From SCTD01 sp963781675 (GTDB lineage Bacteria > Actinomycetota > Actinomycetes > Mycobacteriales > SCTD01): a stretch of DNA of 64,000 bases. The notes below the pieces were generated by a model that saw only the letters and a list, made by a program, of their open reading frames with translations, did not search any database and was not told the origin of the DNA. Made by a program: the position numbers and the translations under genes. Positions 54,514 through 62,992 of the stretch are shown piece by piece (positions within the stretch are counted from its first letter, which is position 1; the number at the start of each line of letters is the position of its first letter). The DNA is taken from NCBI GenBank assembly GCA_963781675.1, contig CAWAGF010000005.1, positions 372,001 to 436,000 on the forward strand, read 5' to 3'.

Positions 54514-55392
54514 TCATCGTCCCTGGCTCGAGTCGCGGTGCTGGCGCAGTCCGCCGGCCTGCGTCGTCTCCGCGTCGTCGTCGCGCAGCGCTGCCTTCAG
54601 CGAGGGGGTGCCCTGCAGCACGACGATGTCGGCCGGCATCTCCACACCGGCTGCATCCAGCGCGGCCTTCACCGCCGTCAGGACCCGGTCGCGGACCAGC
54701 CGCACGCTCCGTTGCTGCGGCGCGCTCCAGAACAGCAGCTGCAGGTCGACGGTGCTGGTGCCGAGCTCGCCCACCAGCACCAGCGGCCCCGGGTCGGCGA
54801 GCACCCCGTCGCACTCACGCAGCGCGTCAAGAGCCGTGGACCGTGCCAGCGGGACATCGCTCTCGTACGCGATGCCGACCACACCCTCGGTCCGGATCGC
54901 CGGGTAGCCGGTCTGCACGACCAGCTGGTTCTTGTACACGGTGGCGTTCGGGATCAGCACCTTGCGCCCTTCGTAGGTGCGGATGACCGTCTCGCGCAGG
55001 TTGATCTCCACGACGGTGCCGCGTGTCCCCTCCACCTCGACCTCGTCGCCCGTCCGGAAAGGTGCGCGGAACAGCAGCAGGATGCCCGCAAGCAGGTTCT
55101 CCAGGATGTCGCGGAAGGCGAAGCCCACGGCGATGCTGAAGAAGCCCAGGCTGCCCAGGACGTTGACCGGCTTCACGGTCGGCAGCGCGATCGTGAGCGC
55201 CGCCAGGACGCCGACCAGCCCCAGCAGCAGACGCACCACGCGGCTCATGACGTGCGCAAAGCTCGGTCGGTCCAGCCGCAGGTACCGGCGGCGCACCACC
55301 ACGCCGGCCGCCCGGCCCACCAGGAGCAGCAGGGTCAGGGTGACGAGCGCAGCGCCCAGGCGCGGTAGGGCCTCGACGAGGGTGTCGCGCAC
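54514..55392 (-). CDS. MscS-type mechanosensitive channel
   Basis: The 292-residue protein has three or four N-terminal membrane helices, the pore-lining helix region (VLGSLGFFSIAVGFAFRDILENLLAGILL) and the MscS beta domain (PFRTGDEVEVEGTRGTVVEINLRETVIRTYEGRKVLIPNATVYKN, in two parts). The SIAVGFAFRD signature is typical of MscS. It relieves pressure on hypo-osmotic shock. Start GTG 55392. It is convergent with the PP2C gene. Confidence 0.9.
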   Translation of the reverse strand: MRDTLVEALPRLGAALVTLTLLLLVGRAAGVVVRRRYLRLDRPSFAHVMSRVVRLLLGLVGVLAALTIALPTVKPVNVLGSLGFFSIAVGFAFRDILENLLAGILLLFRAPFRTGDEVEVEGTRGTVVEINLRETVIRTYEGRKVLIPNATVYKNQLVVQTGYPAIRTEGVVGIAYESDVPLARSTALDALRECDGVLADPGPLVLVGELGTSTVDLQLLFWSAPQQRSVRLVRDRVLTAVKAALDAAGVEMPADIVVLQGTPSLKAALRDDDAETTQAGGLRQHRDSSQGR

Positions 55393-55505
55393 GAGCGGTC
55401 CTCCAGACGGGTCAGGGACGCAGGCCCTTCCCGCCTTGCGTGACGATCACGTGACGGGCGTGCACGCACCAGGATCGGGGGTAGCGGAGCGACAGGAGGT
55501 GGGAC

Positions 55506-56021
55506 GTGGTGCTCGCGAGCTGGACGACCCTGGCTGTCGTCGTGCTGTCCGGGACCGTGACCTACGCGGCCGTCATCCTGCTCACCCGGCTGACCGGTGT
55601 GCGGTCGCTGGCGAAGATGTCCAGCTTCGACTTCGCCGCGACCGTCGCGATCGGCTCCACCGTGTCGGCCACCCTGGTCGGCAGCGCACCCTTGGCCGCG
55701 GCGTCGTGGGGCTGGCACTGCTCTTCGGCCTGCAGTACTCGATCGCGCTGCTGCGCCGTCGGGGACTGCTGCTCGGCCTGGTGGACAACACGGCGATCCT
55801 GCTCATGGCGGGGCCGCGGGTGCTGGAGGACAACCTGCGGCACGCGCGCGGTCAGCCACGAGGAGCTGTGGGCGCAGCTGCGACTGGCCGGCGTGCAGCG
55901 GCGCGACCAGGTGCAGGCCGTCGTCATGGAGACCACCGGCGACGTCAGCGTCCTGCGCGCCGGGGATCCGCTCGACCCCGAGCTGCTGCGCGGCGTGCGC
56001 GGCGCGGAGGCGCTCCGATGA
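55506..56021 (+). CDS. YetF/DUF421 family membrane protein (frame-broken)
   Basis: The 171-residue frame starts with membrane helix WTTLAVVVLSGTVTYAAVILLTRLTG and the family motif LAKMSSFDFAATVAIGSTVSA, then in another frame GVVGLALLFGLQYSIALLRRRGLLLGLVDNTAILLMAGPRV, and again in the first frame EELWAQLRLAGVQRRDQVQAVVMETTGDVSVL. A missing base near 55698 and an extra base near 55845 cause the switch. Ribosome site AGGAGGTGG. Its stop overlaps the DUF2254 ATG (ATGA). Confidence 0.75.
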   Translation: MVLASWTTLAVVVLSGTVTYAAVILLTRLTGVRSLAKMSSFDFAATVAIGSTVSATLVGSAPLAAASWGWHCSSACSTRSRCCAVGDCCSAWWTTRRSCSWRGRGCWRTTCGTRAVSHEELWAQLRLAGVQRRDQVQAVVMETTGDVSVLRAGDPLDPELLRGVRGAEALR

Positions 56022-57259
56022 CAGCCCGGTGGCACGCGCTTCGCGAGTCGCTGCGCAACGGCTTCTGGGCCGTCCCGACGGGCTGCGTGACCGTCGCCGT
56101 GGTCCTCTCGCTCGTGCTCGTCCAGGTGGACCGCCGTAGCACGTCATCACTGGCCTACACCTTCGGCGCAGGGCCGGACGGGGCGCGGGAGGTGCTCAGC
56201 GCCATCACCACGGCGATGATCACCTTCACGGGCCTGGTCTTCTCCATCACCGTCGTCGTGCTGCAGCTGACCAGCTCGCAGTTCTCTCCGCGAGTGCTGC
56301 GGACGTTCCTGCGCGACCGGCTGACGCAGTACGCGCTGGGGATCTTCACGGCGACCTTCGTCTACACGGTGATGGTGCTGCGAACCGTGCACAGCGGCAA
56401 CGACGACGCCACCTTCGTGCCCTCGATCGCGACGACCTTCGCGCTGCTCCTGCTGCTGCTGAGCGTCGCGCTGTTCGTCGCCTACATCCACCACATCGCC
56501 ACCTCGATCCAGGCGTCGTCGATCATCGCCGCGATCGGCGCGGAGACCGGCAGGGCGCTGGACGCCCGATTCCCGCCGGGTACCGGCAGCGCGGCCCACG
56601 CGCACGCCGCTCCTCCGCCGGACCTCCTGCCCTCGCTGGTGCTCCCGGCGCCGCGAAGCGGCGTCATCACCACCCTCGCTGAGCAGGCGCTGGTGCGGCA
56701 GGCATGCGCAGCCGGCGTGGTGCTCCAGACCGCGGTACGGCCTGGTGACTTCGTGCCCGAGGGCGCCCCGCTCCTCTCGGTGATCGGCGACCCGGCCGAC
56801 CTCGACGTCCCTGCCGTCGCCGCGGCGGTCGTCCAGGGCCGCGATCGGACGTTGCAGCAGGATGTGGCCTTCGGCCTGCGGCAGCTCGTGGACATCGGTG
56901 AGCGCGCGCTGTCGCCCGGCATCAACGACCCGACGACTGCTGTGCAGGTGCTCGACCAGCTGCACGACCTGCTGCGCCGCCTCGCGACCCGACGGCTGCG
57001 CACAGGCTTGCACGTGGATGACGCCGGGACCGTTCGACTGGTGACGCCGCCGGACCGACTGCTCGACTACCTGGCGCTGGCGCTCGACGAGATCGAGCAG
57101 TACGGCCACGACGCGCTCCCGGTGCAAGGGCGCATCGACGCGCTCCTCGCAGACCTGGCGGCGGCCGCGCTGCCCGAGCACCGGCAGGACGTGCAAGAGC
57201 GACAGGAACGCAGGCGGTCCGCGGCGGCCAGGGCCGCTCGTCCCTCGGGCGCTCCGTGA
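56018..57259 (+). CDS. DUF2254 family membrane protein
   Basis: The 413-residue protein has four membrane helices in its N-terminal half, including TTAMITFTGLVFSITVVVLQLTSSQFSPRVLRTFLRD, the hallmark of DUF2254, then IHHIATSIQASSIIA and a cytosolic domain with GINDPTTAVQVLDQLHDLL. Function unknown. It is coupled to yetF by a 4-bp overlap. The C-terminal tail is Arg/Ala-rich and disordered. Confidence 0.9.
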   Translation: MTARWHALRESLRNGFWAVPTGCVTVAVVLSLVLVQVDRRSTSSLAYTFGAGPDGAREVLSAITTAMITFTGLVFSITVVVLQLTSSQFSPRVLRTFLRDRLTQYALGIFTATFVYTVMVLRTVHSGNDDATFVPSIATTFALLLLLLSVALFVAYIHHIATSIQASSIIAAIGAETGRALDARFPPGTGSAAHAHAAPPPDLLPSLVLPAPRSGVITTLAEQALVRQACAAGVVLQTAVRPGDFVPEGAPLLSVIGDPADLDVPAVAAAVVQGRDRTLQQDVAFGLRQLVDIGERALSPGINDPTTAVQVLDQLHDLLRRLATRRLRTGLHVDDAGTVRLVTPPDRLLDYLALALDEIEQYGHDALPVQGRIDALLADLAAAALPEHRQDVQERQERRRSAAARAARPSGAP

Positions 57260-57317
57260 CCCGTCAGCCGGGTCGTGCGATCCCGCTGTCCCGTCGCAGT
57301 CCCGCTCGGCCGACCGC

Positions 57318-57782
57318 TCAGCCTTGTGACGCCGGAACCTCGGCCTCCGGGTCGAAGCAGCCGTCGAACTCGAAGACCGGGTTGGGCACGTCCCGTCCGC
57401 GCGTGTCAGTGATCATCACGGTGCCGGTGATGCGGGACGGGCCGGTGGCCGTGTAGCAGGAGCTGCTGCGGACCTGCAGCTCGAACTTGCCGTCCTGCCG
57501 AACGCCCTGGTCGTCGGTCCAGTGGATCATGCAGATCCAGTCCGCACCTGGCCCGGTGTCGGGCAGTTTGGGCCCGCCCTTGTCGCAGTCGTCGGTCGCG
57601 GCCATGGACGCAGCCGTGACGCCCGGATGTCCCAGGATCTCGGCCTGCTGCAGGTACAGCCTGGTGAAGGCGGGCAGCAGGGCCGCCTCGACCCGGGGAC
57701 GGGTGATGTCACTCCCGCCGCAGGCCGCGAGGGACAGCGCGGCAGCGCACAGCACGGCGGCTCGTCGTCGCATCGTGCTCAT
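57318..57782 (-). CDS. small lipoprotein, third gene of the ABC operon
   Basis: The 154-residue product starts MSTMRRRAAVLCAAALSLAACGG, a lipoprotein signal peptide with lipobox LAAC. The mature part has further cysteines (DDCDKGG, WICMIHW, SSSCYTATG, FDGCFDPE) that could form two disulfides. The 4-bp overlap (ATGA) with the permease gene ties it to the exporter. The role is unknown; it may be the substrate-facing lipoprotein. Confidence 0.7.
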   Translation of the reverse strand: MSTMRRRAAVLCAAALSLAACGGSDITRPRVEAALLPAFTRLYLQQAEILGHPGVTAASMAATDDCDKGGPKLPDTGPGADWICMIHWTDDQGVRQDGKFELQVRSSSCYTATGPSRITGTVMITDTRGRDVPNPVFEFDGCFDPEAEVPASQG

Positions 57783-58618
57783 CCTCCGTCGATGTCGCGG
57801 CGCCGAAGCACGACGTAGGCCGACGTCAGGCAGATGGCGCACCAGCCGGCCGAGACAGCCAGCCCCTGCAGCAGCGGTCCGTGGAAGGGCGTCGCCACCA
57901 GCAGGCCGTGCCAAGCCTCGAACGGGGTGGTCAGCAGCAGCCGCCGAGGCCCGTCGATCCCACCGAGCGAGCCCACGAGCTGCAGCACGAAGCCGAGGAC
58001 CAGGGGCGCCACGACGCCGACCGCCGGGTTCCGGCTGACCACCGAGACCAGGATCGCCAGGCTGGTGAAGGCCAGCAGCGGCGGTAGTGCGGTCGCCCAC
58101 GCCTGCACGACCAGGCGCGCCGCCTCCGGCCCGGGTATCAGCTGACCGGACAGCCCGATCACGTCCTGCGTACCGACGATCGCCGTGCTCGCCAGGATGG
58201 CGCTGGTCGCCAGCACGAGGAGCACCAGCACAGCGAAGGTGGCCGAGACCAGCGTCTTGGCGGCGAACAGCCGGCCTCGGCTGACCGATCGGGTGAGGAT
58301 CGTCTTCCAGGTCCCGTGCGCATCCTCGCTGGCGAAGACGTCCCCGGCGACCAGGCTCGTGAGCAGGGGCAGGACCCACTGCGCGGCGAAGCCCAGCAGC
58401 AGCAGCGGGACGGCGTAGCCGCTCGCGTGCACGTGCCGCCCGAACAGGGTGTCCTTCGGCGGCCGGGCCTGCCCGTCGAGCACGAGCACGACGAGCACTG
58501 GGGCGACCAGGCACCCGAGCAAGGCGTACCGCGCCCTGGCCTGCGCCGCGAGCTTGGTGAGCTCGACGCGGTAGGCGGTCGGCCAGCCGGGAGCGGACCG
58601 CGCGCCGGCGCGGGTCAT
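57779..58618 (-). CDS. ABC transporter permease
   Basis: The 279-residue protein has six membrane helices of the ABC2 type (YRVELTKLAAQARARYALLGCLVAPVLVVLVL, PLLLLGFAAQWVLPLLTSLVAGDVFASEDAHGTWKTILTRS, VLVLLVLATSAILAST and others). The segment ASEDAHGTWKTILTRSVSR is typical of ABC-2 exporters beside NatA-like ATPases. Overlaps its ATPase partner by 4 bp (ATGA) and the lipoprotein gene likewise. Confidence 0.9.
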   Translation of the reverse strand: MTRAGARSAPGWPTAYRVELTKLAAQARARYALLGCLVAPVLVVLVLDGQARPPKDTLFGRHVHASGYAVPLLLLGFAAQWVLPLLTSLVAGDVFASEDAHGTWKTILTRSVSRGRLFAAKTLVSATFAVLVLLVLATSAILASTAIVGTQDVIGLSGQLIPGPEAARLVVQAWATALPPLLAFTSLAILVSVVSRNPAVGVVAPLVLGFVLQLVGSLGGIDGPRRLLLTTPFEAWHGLLVATPFHGPLLQGLAVSAGWCAICLTSAYVVLRRRDIDGG

Positions 58619-59556
58619 GCGTACCCGACCGGTACGGCGTCGGACGTGGACTCGGTGAGCAGGAAGAAGAGCGACTCCAGCGGCGCCTCGGACAACCGCA
58701 GCTCGCGGAGCGCCAGACCCGAGACGACCAGGTCCCGCACGTAGGCGTCCAGCGCCGGCTGGGCGCCGCGTGCTGCGAGCCCGGGCTCGTCTGGTGATGT
58801 CGCGACCACGAGGTCCGGGTGCCCGGCAGCCCGTGCCAGCGCCGCCCGGTCGTCGCTGGTCCGCAGCCGGTGCGCTGGCTGGGGCGCGCGCTCGCGCAGC
58901 GCCGTGATGGTGCCGTGGTAGGCCACCGACCCGGCCTTCATGATCGTCACGTTGTCGCAGATCTCCTCGACCTCGTCCATGTTGTGAGAGCTGAGGAGCA
59001 CGGTGAGGCCGCTGGCGGCAAGGCGCTTGACCAAGGCCCGCATGTCCCGGATGCCGGCGGGGTCCAGTCCGTTTGCGGGCTCGTCCAGCACGAGCAGCTG
59101 AGGGTCGCGCAGCAGCGCCGCCGCGACCCCGAGCCGCTGGCGCATGCCGAAGCTGTAGCCCTTGACCTCGTCCAGGTCCCGGCCGGTCAGGTCCACGGTG
59201 TCGAGCACCTGGTCGACCCGCCCCCGGGCGCCATCGCCGTCCAGCCGGGCCAGCAGCTCGAGGTTCTTGCGGCCGGACAGGTACGGGTAGAACTTCGGGC
59301 TCTCCAAGAAGCCCGCGACGCCGTCGAGCGCGCGCGGACCGTCCGCCGCCCACGTGCGGCCGAGCACCTCGAGCCGGCCGGCGTCCGGTCGCACCAGGCC
59401 GAAGAGCATGCGCAGGAAGGTCGTCTTGCCGGCGCCGTTCGGACCGAGCAGTCCGTACACCTCGCCGACCCCGACCCGCAGGTCGACGTCGTCGACCGCG
59501 GTCAGCGCGCCGTACCGCTTGACCAGTCCCTCAGCCCGTACGGCGGTGTCGGTCAC
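58615..59556 (-). CDS. ABC transporter ATP-binding protein
   Basis: The 313-residue protein has Walker A LLGPNGAGKTTFLRM, signature YSFGMRQRLGVAAALL (a SFGMRQR variant of LSGGQ), Walker B LLVLDEPANGLDP and H-loop LLSSHNMDEVEEI. The C-terminal extension (residues 220-313) resembles drug-exporter or bacitracin-type ATPases. It starts an operon of ATPase, permease and lipoprotein, divergent from the blaI-like gene. Confidence 0.95.
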   Translation of the reverse strand: MTDTAVRAEGLVKRYGALTAVDDVDLRVGVGEVYGLLGPNGAGKTTFLRMLFGLVRPDAGRLEVLGRTWAADGPRALDGVAGFLESPKFYPYLSGRKNLELLARLDGDGARGRVDQVLDTVDLTGRDLDEVKGYSFGMRQRLGVAAALLRDPQLLVLDEPANGLDPAGIRDMRALVKRLAASGLTVLLSSHNMDEVEEICDNVTIMKAGSVAYHGTITALRERAPQPAHRLRTSDDRAALARAAGHPDLVVATSPDEPGLAARGAQPALDAYVRDLVVSGLALRELRLSEAPLESLFFLLTESTSDAVPVGYA

Positions 59557-59597
59557 GCGGCCTCCTCCTGGCGCAGCGGCGGCTCTCGTGGCAGGCT

Positions 59598-59638
59598 TAC
59601 TACTACAACCAGAACAGTACTACACGGCGAGTAGTAGT
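59598..59638. promoter_or_regulatory. TACTAC repeat elements, candidate BlaI operator in a divergent promoter
   Basis: TACTACTAC (59598-59606) and GTAGTAGT (59631-59638) form an inverted pair. A further GTACTAC (59617-59623) sits between them. The region is locally AT-rich against the very high GC of the window and lies between the ABC operon and blaI. BlaI/MecI repressors bind TAC/GTA-rich dyads, so this fits their operator. Confidence 0.62.
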
Positions 59639-59648
59639 CGGGAGGACC

Positions 59649-60020
59649 ATGCCGTCAGGACGACGCGCCCGCGGGGAGCTGGAACGCCGGGTGCTGGCCG
59701 TGGTGGCCGCCGCTGACCAACCACTCACCCCCGGGCAGACGCAGGCGGCGCTCGGCGACGGCCTGGCGTACACGACCGTGATGACGACGCTGACGCGCCT
59801 GCTCGACAAGGGCGCCCTGCAGCGCGAGGCGACCGGCCGCTCCTACGCCTACAGCCTGGTCACCGCCGAGCACGACGTCGACGCCGCTCTGACCGGTCGC
59901 CGCATGAGCCAGCTGCTCGCGGCGGGACCGGACCGCGCCTCGGCGCTGGCGCACTTCGTGGCCGACCTCGAGCCCGGCGACGAACAGCTGCTCAGCGACC
60001 TGCTGCGGCGTGCGGACTGA
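59649..60020 (+). CDS. BlaI/MecI/CopY-family repressor
   Basis: The 123-residue protein is a Penicillinase-repressor-type winged helix: RRVLAVVAAADQPLTPGQTQAALGDGLAYTTVMTTLTRLLDKGALQREATGRSYAYSLV, in pieces (recognition helix around YTTVMTTLTRL). The C-terminal dimerisation helix (DEQLLSDLLRRAD) is the part usually cleaved by its protease partner. It starts 11 bp after the TAC repeats and immediately precedes the M56 gene. Confidence 0.92.
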   Translation: MPSGRRARGELERRVLAVVAAADQPLTPGQTQAALGDGLAYTTVMTTLTRLLDKGALQREATGRSYAYSLVTAEHDVDAALTGRRMSQLLAAGPDRASALAHFVADLEPGDEQLLSDLLRRAD

Positions 60021-60021
60021 C

Positions 60022-60960
60022 GTGGACCCCCTGGTGGCCGTCCCCCTGGTCGCGACCGTGCTGCTGCGCGCGACCGCCGCGCAGCTGGGGGCGTGCCTGC
60101 CGCCTCGGGCCGCCGCGCGCCTGCTCACCGGCGCGAGCCTGGTCGCGGCCGCCAGCTGCGGCTTCGTCCTGACCGTCGTGGCCTTCGACGCGCTCGCCCA
60201 GGTCCCGGCCTTTGCGGTACGAGGCGGCTGGTCGGCCGCGCAGGTCCGCGGCACCGGGTCCCTGCCGGCCGCCACCGGATGGCCGGTCGCCGGGGTCGTC
60301 GTCGTCCTGCTCGCCGCCGCAGCCCGGCGACTCCTCCTGGTCGCGCGGGACCTGGCTGCTGCGCAGCTGACGTGCCGCGCGCTCGGCCCTGGCGCCGGCG
60401 GCCTCGTGGTGCTCGCCGACGACCGGCCCGCGGCCTACGCGCTCCCGGGGTGGACCGGCCGGATCGTCGTCTCGACCGCGATGCTGAGGGCCCTGCCCGC
60501 GACCGAGCAGCGGGTCCTGCTCGCCCACGAGGGCTCGCACCTGCGAAACCGCCACCACCTCCACGTGCAGCTCACCCAGCTCGCCAGCGCCGCCAACCCG
60601 CTGCTGCGACCGGTTGAGCGGGCCGTGGCCCGCGCCGTGGAGCGGTGGGCCGACGAGGACGCCGCCGCCGAGGTCGGCGACCGGCGGACCGCGGCGCGCG
60701 CCCTGGCGCGTGCGAGCCTGGCCGGTCGCGGCGGGGCGGTGGTCGCCGGGGCGCTCGCCGCGGTCCGCGTCGGCGCGGGCGACCGCGTCCGCGCGCTGCT
60801 GGAGCCGGCTCCCCGCCCGCACCTCGCCCTGCGCGCCGCCGTCCTCGTCCTGACCCTGGCGACCACGCTCAGCGCCGCCGGGCTGGCCCGGCACACCGAG
60901 GTGCAGTACGAGCGGGCCCGGCACCAGCTCAGCTCCTCAGCGGCGCCGGGTCGCGGATGA
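60022..60960 (+). CDS. BlaR/MecR-like M56 membrane metallopeptidase
   Basis: The 312-residue protein has membrane helices at both ends and the zinc-peptidase motif LAHEGSHLRNRHH (HExxH as HEGSH), with ANPLLRPVERAVARAVERWADEDAAAE carrying a possible third ligand. The extracytoplasmic penicillin-binding sensor of true BlaR1 is absent, so its signal is unknown. By family logic it cleaves the upstream BlaI-like repressor. GTG 60022; its stop overlaps the response-regulator ATG. Confidence 0.87.
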   Translation: MDPLVAVPLVATVLLRATAAQLGACLPPRAAARLLTGASLVAAASCGFVLTVVAFDALAQVPAFAVRGGWSAAQVRGTGSLPAATGWPVAGVVVVLLAAAARRLLLVARDLAAAQLTCRALGPGAGGLVVLADDRPAAYALPGWTGRIVVSTAMLRALPATEQRVLLAHEGSHLRNRHHLHVQLTQLASAANPLLRPVERAVARAVERWADEDAAAEVGDRRTAARALARASLAGRGGAVVAGALAAVRVGAGDRVRALLEPAPRPHLALRAAVLVLTLATTLSAAGLARHTEVQYERARHQLSSSAAPGRG

Positions 60961-61637
60961 GCGCAGCCCCGTCGCTCCCCCGGGTGCTGGTCGTCGAAGA
61001 CGACACCGACCTGCGCGAGCTGCTGGCCCGCGGCCTGCGCGAGCACGGCTTCACCGTCACGACCGCCGGGGACGCGGCGACGGCGATGGCTTGCGCCGCA
61101 GCGCCTCTCGACGTCCTGGTCCTCGACGTGGGGCTGCCGGACGCCGACGGCCGGGACCTCTGCCAGGCGCTGCGCGCCCGGGGCGTCGACGCACCGGTCC
61201 TGTTCCTGACGGCGCACGACCGGGTCGAGGACCGGTTGGCCGGCTTCGCCGCCGGCGGGGACGACTACCTGGCCAAGCCGTTCCACCTGGCCGAGGTCGC
61301 GGCCCGCGTGACGGCGCTGCTCAAGCGCCGGGCCTCGGCTTTCCGCGCGCCGGGTCTGGTGCTGGACCCGGTCACCCACGACCTCAGGACCCCGGCGGGG
61401 CGCAGCGCGCTGACCCCCACGGAGTTCCGGATCCTCGCGTCGCTGGTCGCGGCGACCGGCGCCGTGCACCGGCGTCGTGCTCTGGTGCAGGCGGCATGGC
61501 CGTCCGGCGCGATCGTGCACGACAACACGCTCGACCAGTACATCGCCCGGTTGCGTCGCAAGCTGCGCGGGGTGCAGGCGCCAGGCAGCATCACGACGGT
61601 CCACGGCGTCGGCTACCGCTACGACCCCGCCGCATGA
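60957..61637 (+). CDS. OmpR/PhoB-type response regulator
   Basis: The 226-residue protein has a receiver domain (VLVVEDDTDLRELL acidic pocket; phospho-Asp in VLVLDVGLPDADG near residue 57; Lys in YLAKPFHLAEV) and a winged-helix DNA-binding domain (ALTPTEFRILASLVAATG ... NTLDQYIARLRRKL ... GVGYRYDP). It overlaps the M56 gene before it and the kinase gene after it, each by 4 bp (ATGA). Confidence 0.96.
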   Translation: MSAAPSLPRVLVVEDDTDLRELLARGLREHGFTVTTAGDAATAMACAAAPLDVLVLDVGLPDADGRDLCQALRARGVDAPVLFLTAHDRVEDRLAGFAAGGDDYLAKPFHLAEVAARVTALLKRRASAFRAPGLVLDPVTHDLRTPAGRSALTPTEFRILASLVAATGAVHRRRALVQAAWPSGAIVHDNTLDQYIARLRRKLRGVQAPGSITTVHGVGYRYDPAA

Positions 61638-62947
61638 GGGCGCCCACCGGCCCGCGCAGCCTGCGGTCGCGCTTCTCCTTGCTGGCCGCCGCCGCCGCGG
61701 GGCTGCTGGCGGCCGTCCTGGGCAGCGCGTCGGTCCTGGTGCTGCAGTCCCGGCTCGACCGCTCCGCCCACGAGGAGCTGCGCAACCGGGTCGAGGCCGC
61801 CAGCGACCTGGTCGCACGGGACCCGGCGGGCGACCTCGTCCTGGTCGGCGCCGACGCCGGGCAGGTCCTGGACGAGGGGGCGTGGGTCTTCCAGGGCGCT
61901 CGGCCGGTCGCCCGCGCCCCGGGACCTCCGGCCCTGCAGCAGGCGGTCGCACGGCTCAGCGGCCGGTCGGGCTTCGCGGCCGGCCCCGGCGGGGTGCTGC
62001 TGCTGGCGGAGCCCTTCCCGGACAGCGGGCCGCGGTCGGGCACCGTCGTTGGCGTCCTGTCCCTCGCCCGCAACGCCCAGGCGGTCGACCTCGTCCAGGA
62101 GCTGGTCGTCGGAATCGGGCTGCTGACGATGGTCGGCACCTGGTTCGCGACGCGCCTGCTGGTCGGGCGCGCGCTGCGCCCCGTCGTGGCCATGACCGCG
62201 CAGGCGGCGGACTGGAGCGCCACCGACGCCGCGCGCCGCTTCGGCACCGGCGGGCGGCCCACGGAGCTCGCCGAGCTCGCCACCACCCTGGACGGCGTGC
62301 TCGACCGCCTGTCGGCGGTGCTGCGGCACGAGCAGCGGCTGACCGCCGAGCTCTCGCACGAGCTGCGGACCCCGCTGGCCCGGATCGTGGCCGAGGTCGA
62401 CCTGCTGCAGGCCCGACCCCGCAGCGCCTCCGAGCTCAGCGCCGCGCACGCCTCGATCGGCGCCGGCGCCGGCCGGATGGACCGCATCCTGCAGACCCTG
62501 CTCAGCACGGCGCGGTCCGGGGCCGACGTCCCGCCGGGTCGCGCCGAGGCCCGCGCGGTCCTCCGTACCGTCGTCGCGGGCTGCGCGGACCCGCGGCTGG
62601 AGGTCAGCGGTCCGCCGGTCGTCGTGGGCGTGGACGCCGCGGTCCTGGAGCGCATCGTCGGGCCCTTGGTCGACAACGCCCTGCGCTACGCCCGCGCGCA
62701 CGTCGACCTCCGCACCGGTCCGGGCCCGGTCGTCGTCGTGGAGGACGACGGGCCGGGCCTCGCGTCGGACCTGCTGGAGGCAGTGTTCGACCCCGGGCGG
62801 CGTGCCAGCCCGCACGACGGGCACGCCGGTGCCGGCCTGGGTCTGGCGCTGTCGCGCCGCCTGGCCCGCGCCGCCGGTGGCGACGTCTTCCTGGCCGCCC
62901 GCCCCGGCGGCGGGCTGACGGCGACGGTGGACCTGCCAGGGGGCTGA
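61634..62947 (+). CDS. sensor histidine kinase
   Basis: The 437-residue protein has two membrane helices (about 15-37 and 157-178), a short extracytoplasmic domain, HAMP-like linker, phosphoacceptor ELSHELRTPLARIVAEVDLL (His near 240), N-box VDNALRYARAHVDL, and G-boxes EDDGPGLASDLLEAVFDPGRR and GAGLGLALSRRLARAAGGD. It is the partner of the response regulator, which it overlaps by 4 bp. Confidence 0.95.
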   Translation: MRAPTGPRSLRSRFSLLAAAAAGLLAAVLGSASVLVLQSRLDRSAHEELRNRVEAASDLVARDPAGDLVLVGADAGQVLDEGAWVFQGARPVARAPGPPALQQAVARLSGRSGFAAGPGGVLLLAEPFPDSGPRSGTVVGVLSLARNAQAVDLVQELVVGIGLLTMVGTWFATRLLVGRALRPVVAMTAQAADWSATDAARRFGTGGRPTELAELATTLDGVLDRLSAVLRHEQRLTAELSHELRTPLARIVAEVDLLQARPRSASELSAAHASIGAGAGRMDRILQTLLSTARSGADVPPGRAEARAVLRTVVAGCADPRLEVSGPPVVVGVDAAVLERIVGPLVDNALRYARAHVDLRTGPGPVVVVEDDGPGLASDLLEAVFDPGRRASPHDGHAGAGLGLALSRRLARAAGGDVFLAARPGGGLTATVDLPGG

Positions 62948-62992
62948 CGGCGCTCAGGCGCTGTTCAGGTGCGGGGCCGCAGGGTGTCGGTC

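Noticed and set aside
59598..62947. Classical beta-lactamase regulon (BlaI-BlaR1-BlaZ)
   Set aside because: The M56 protein lacks the penicillin-binding sensor and no beta-lactamase gene is nearby.
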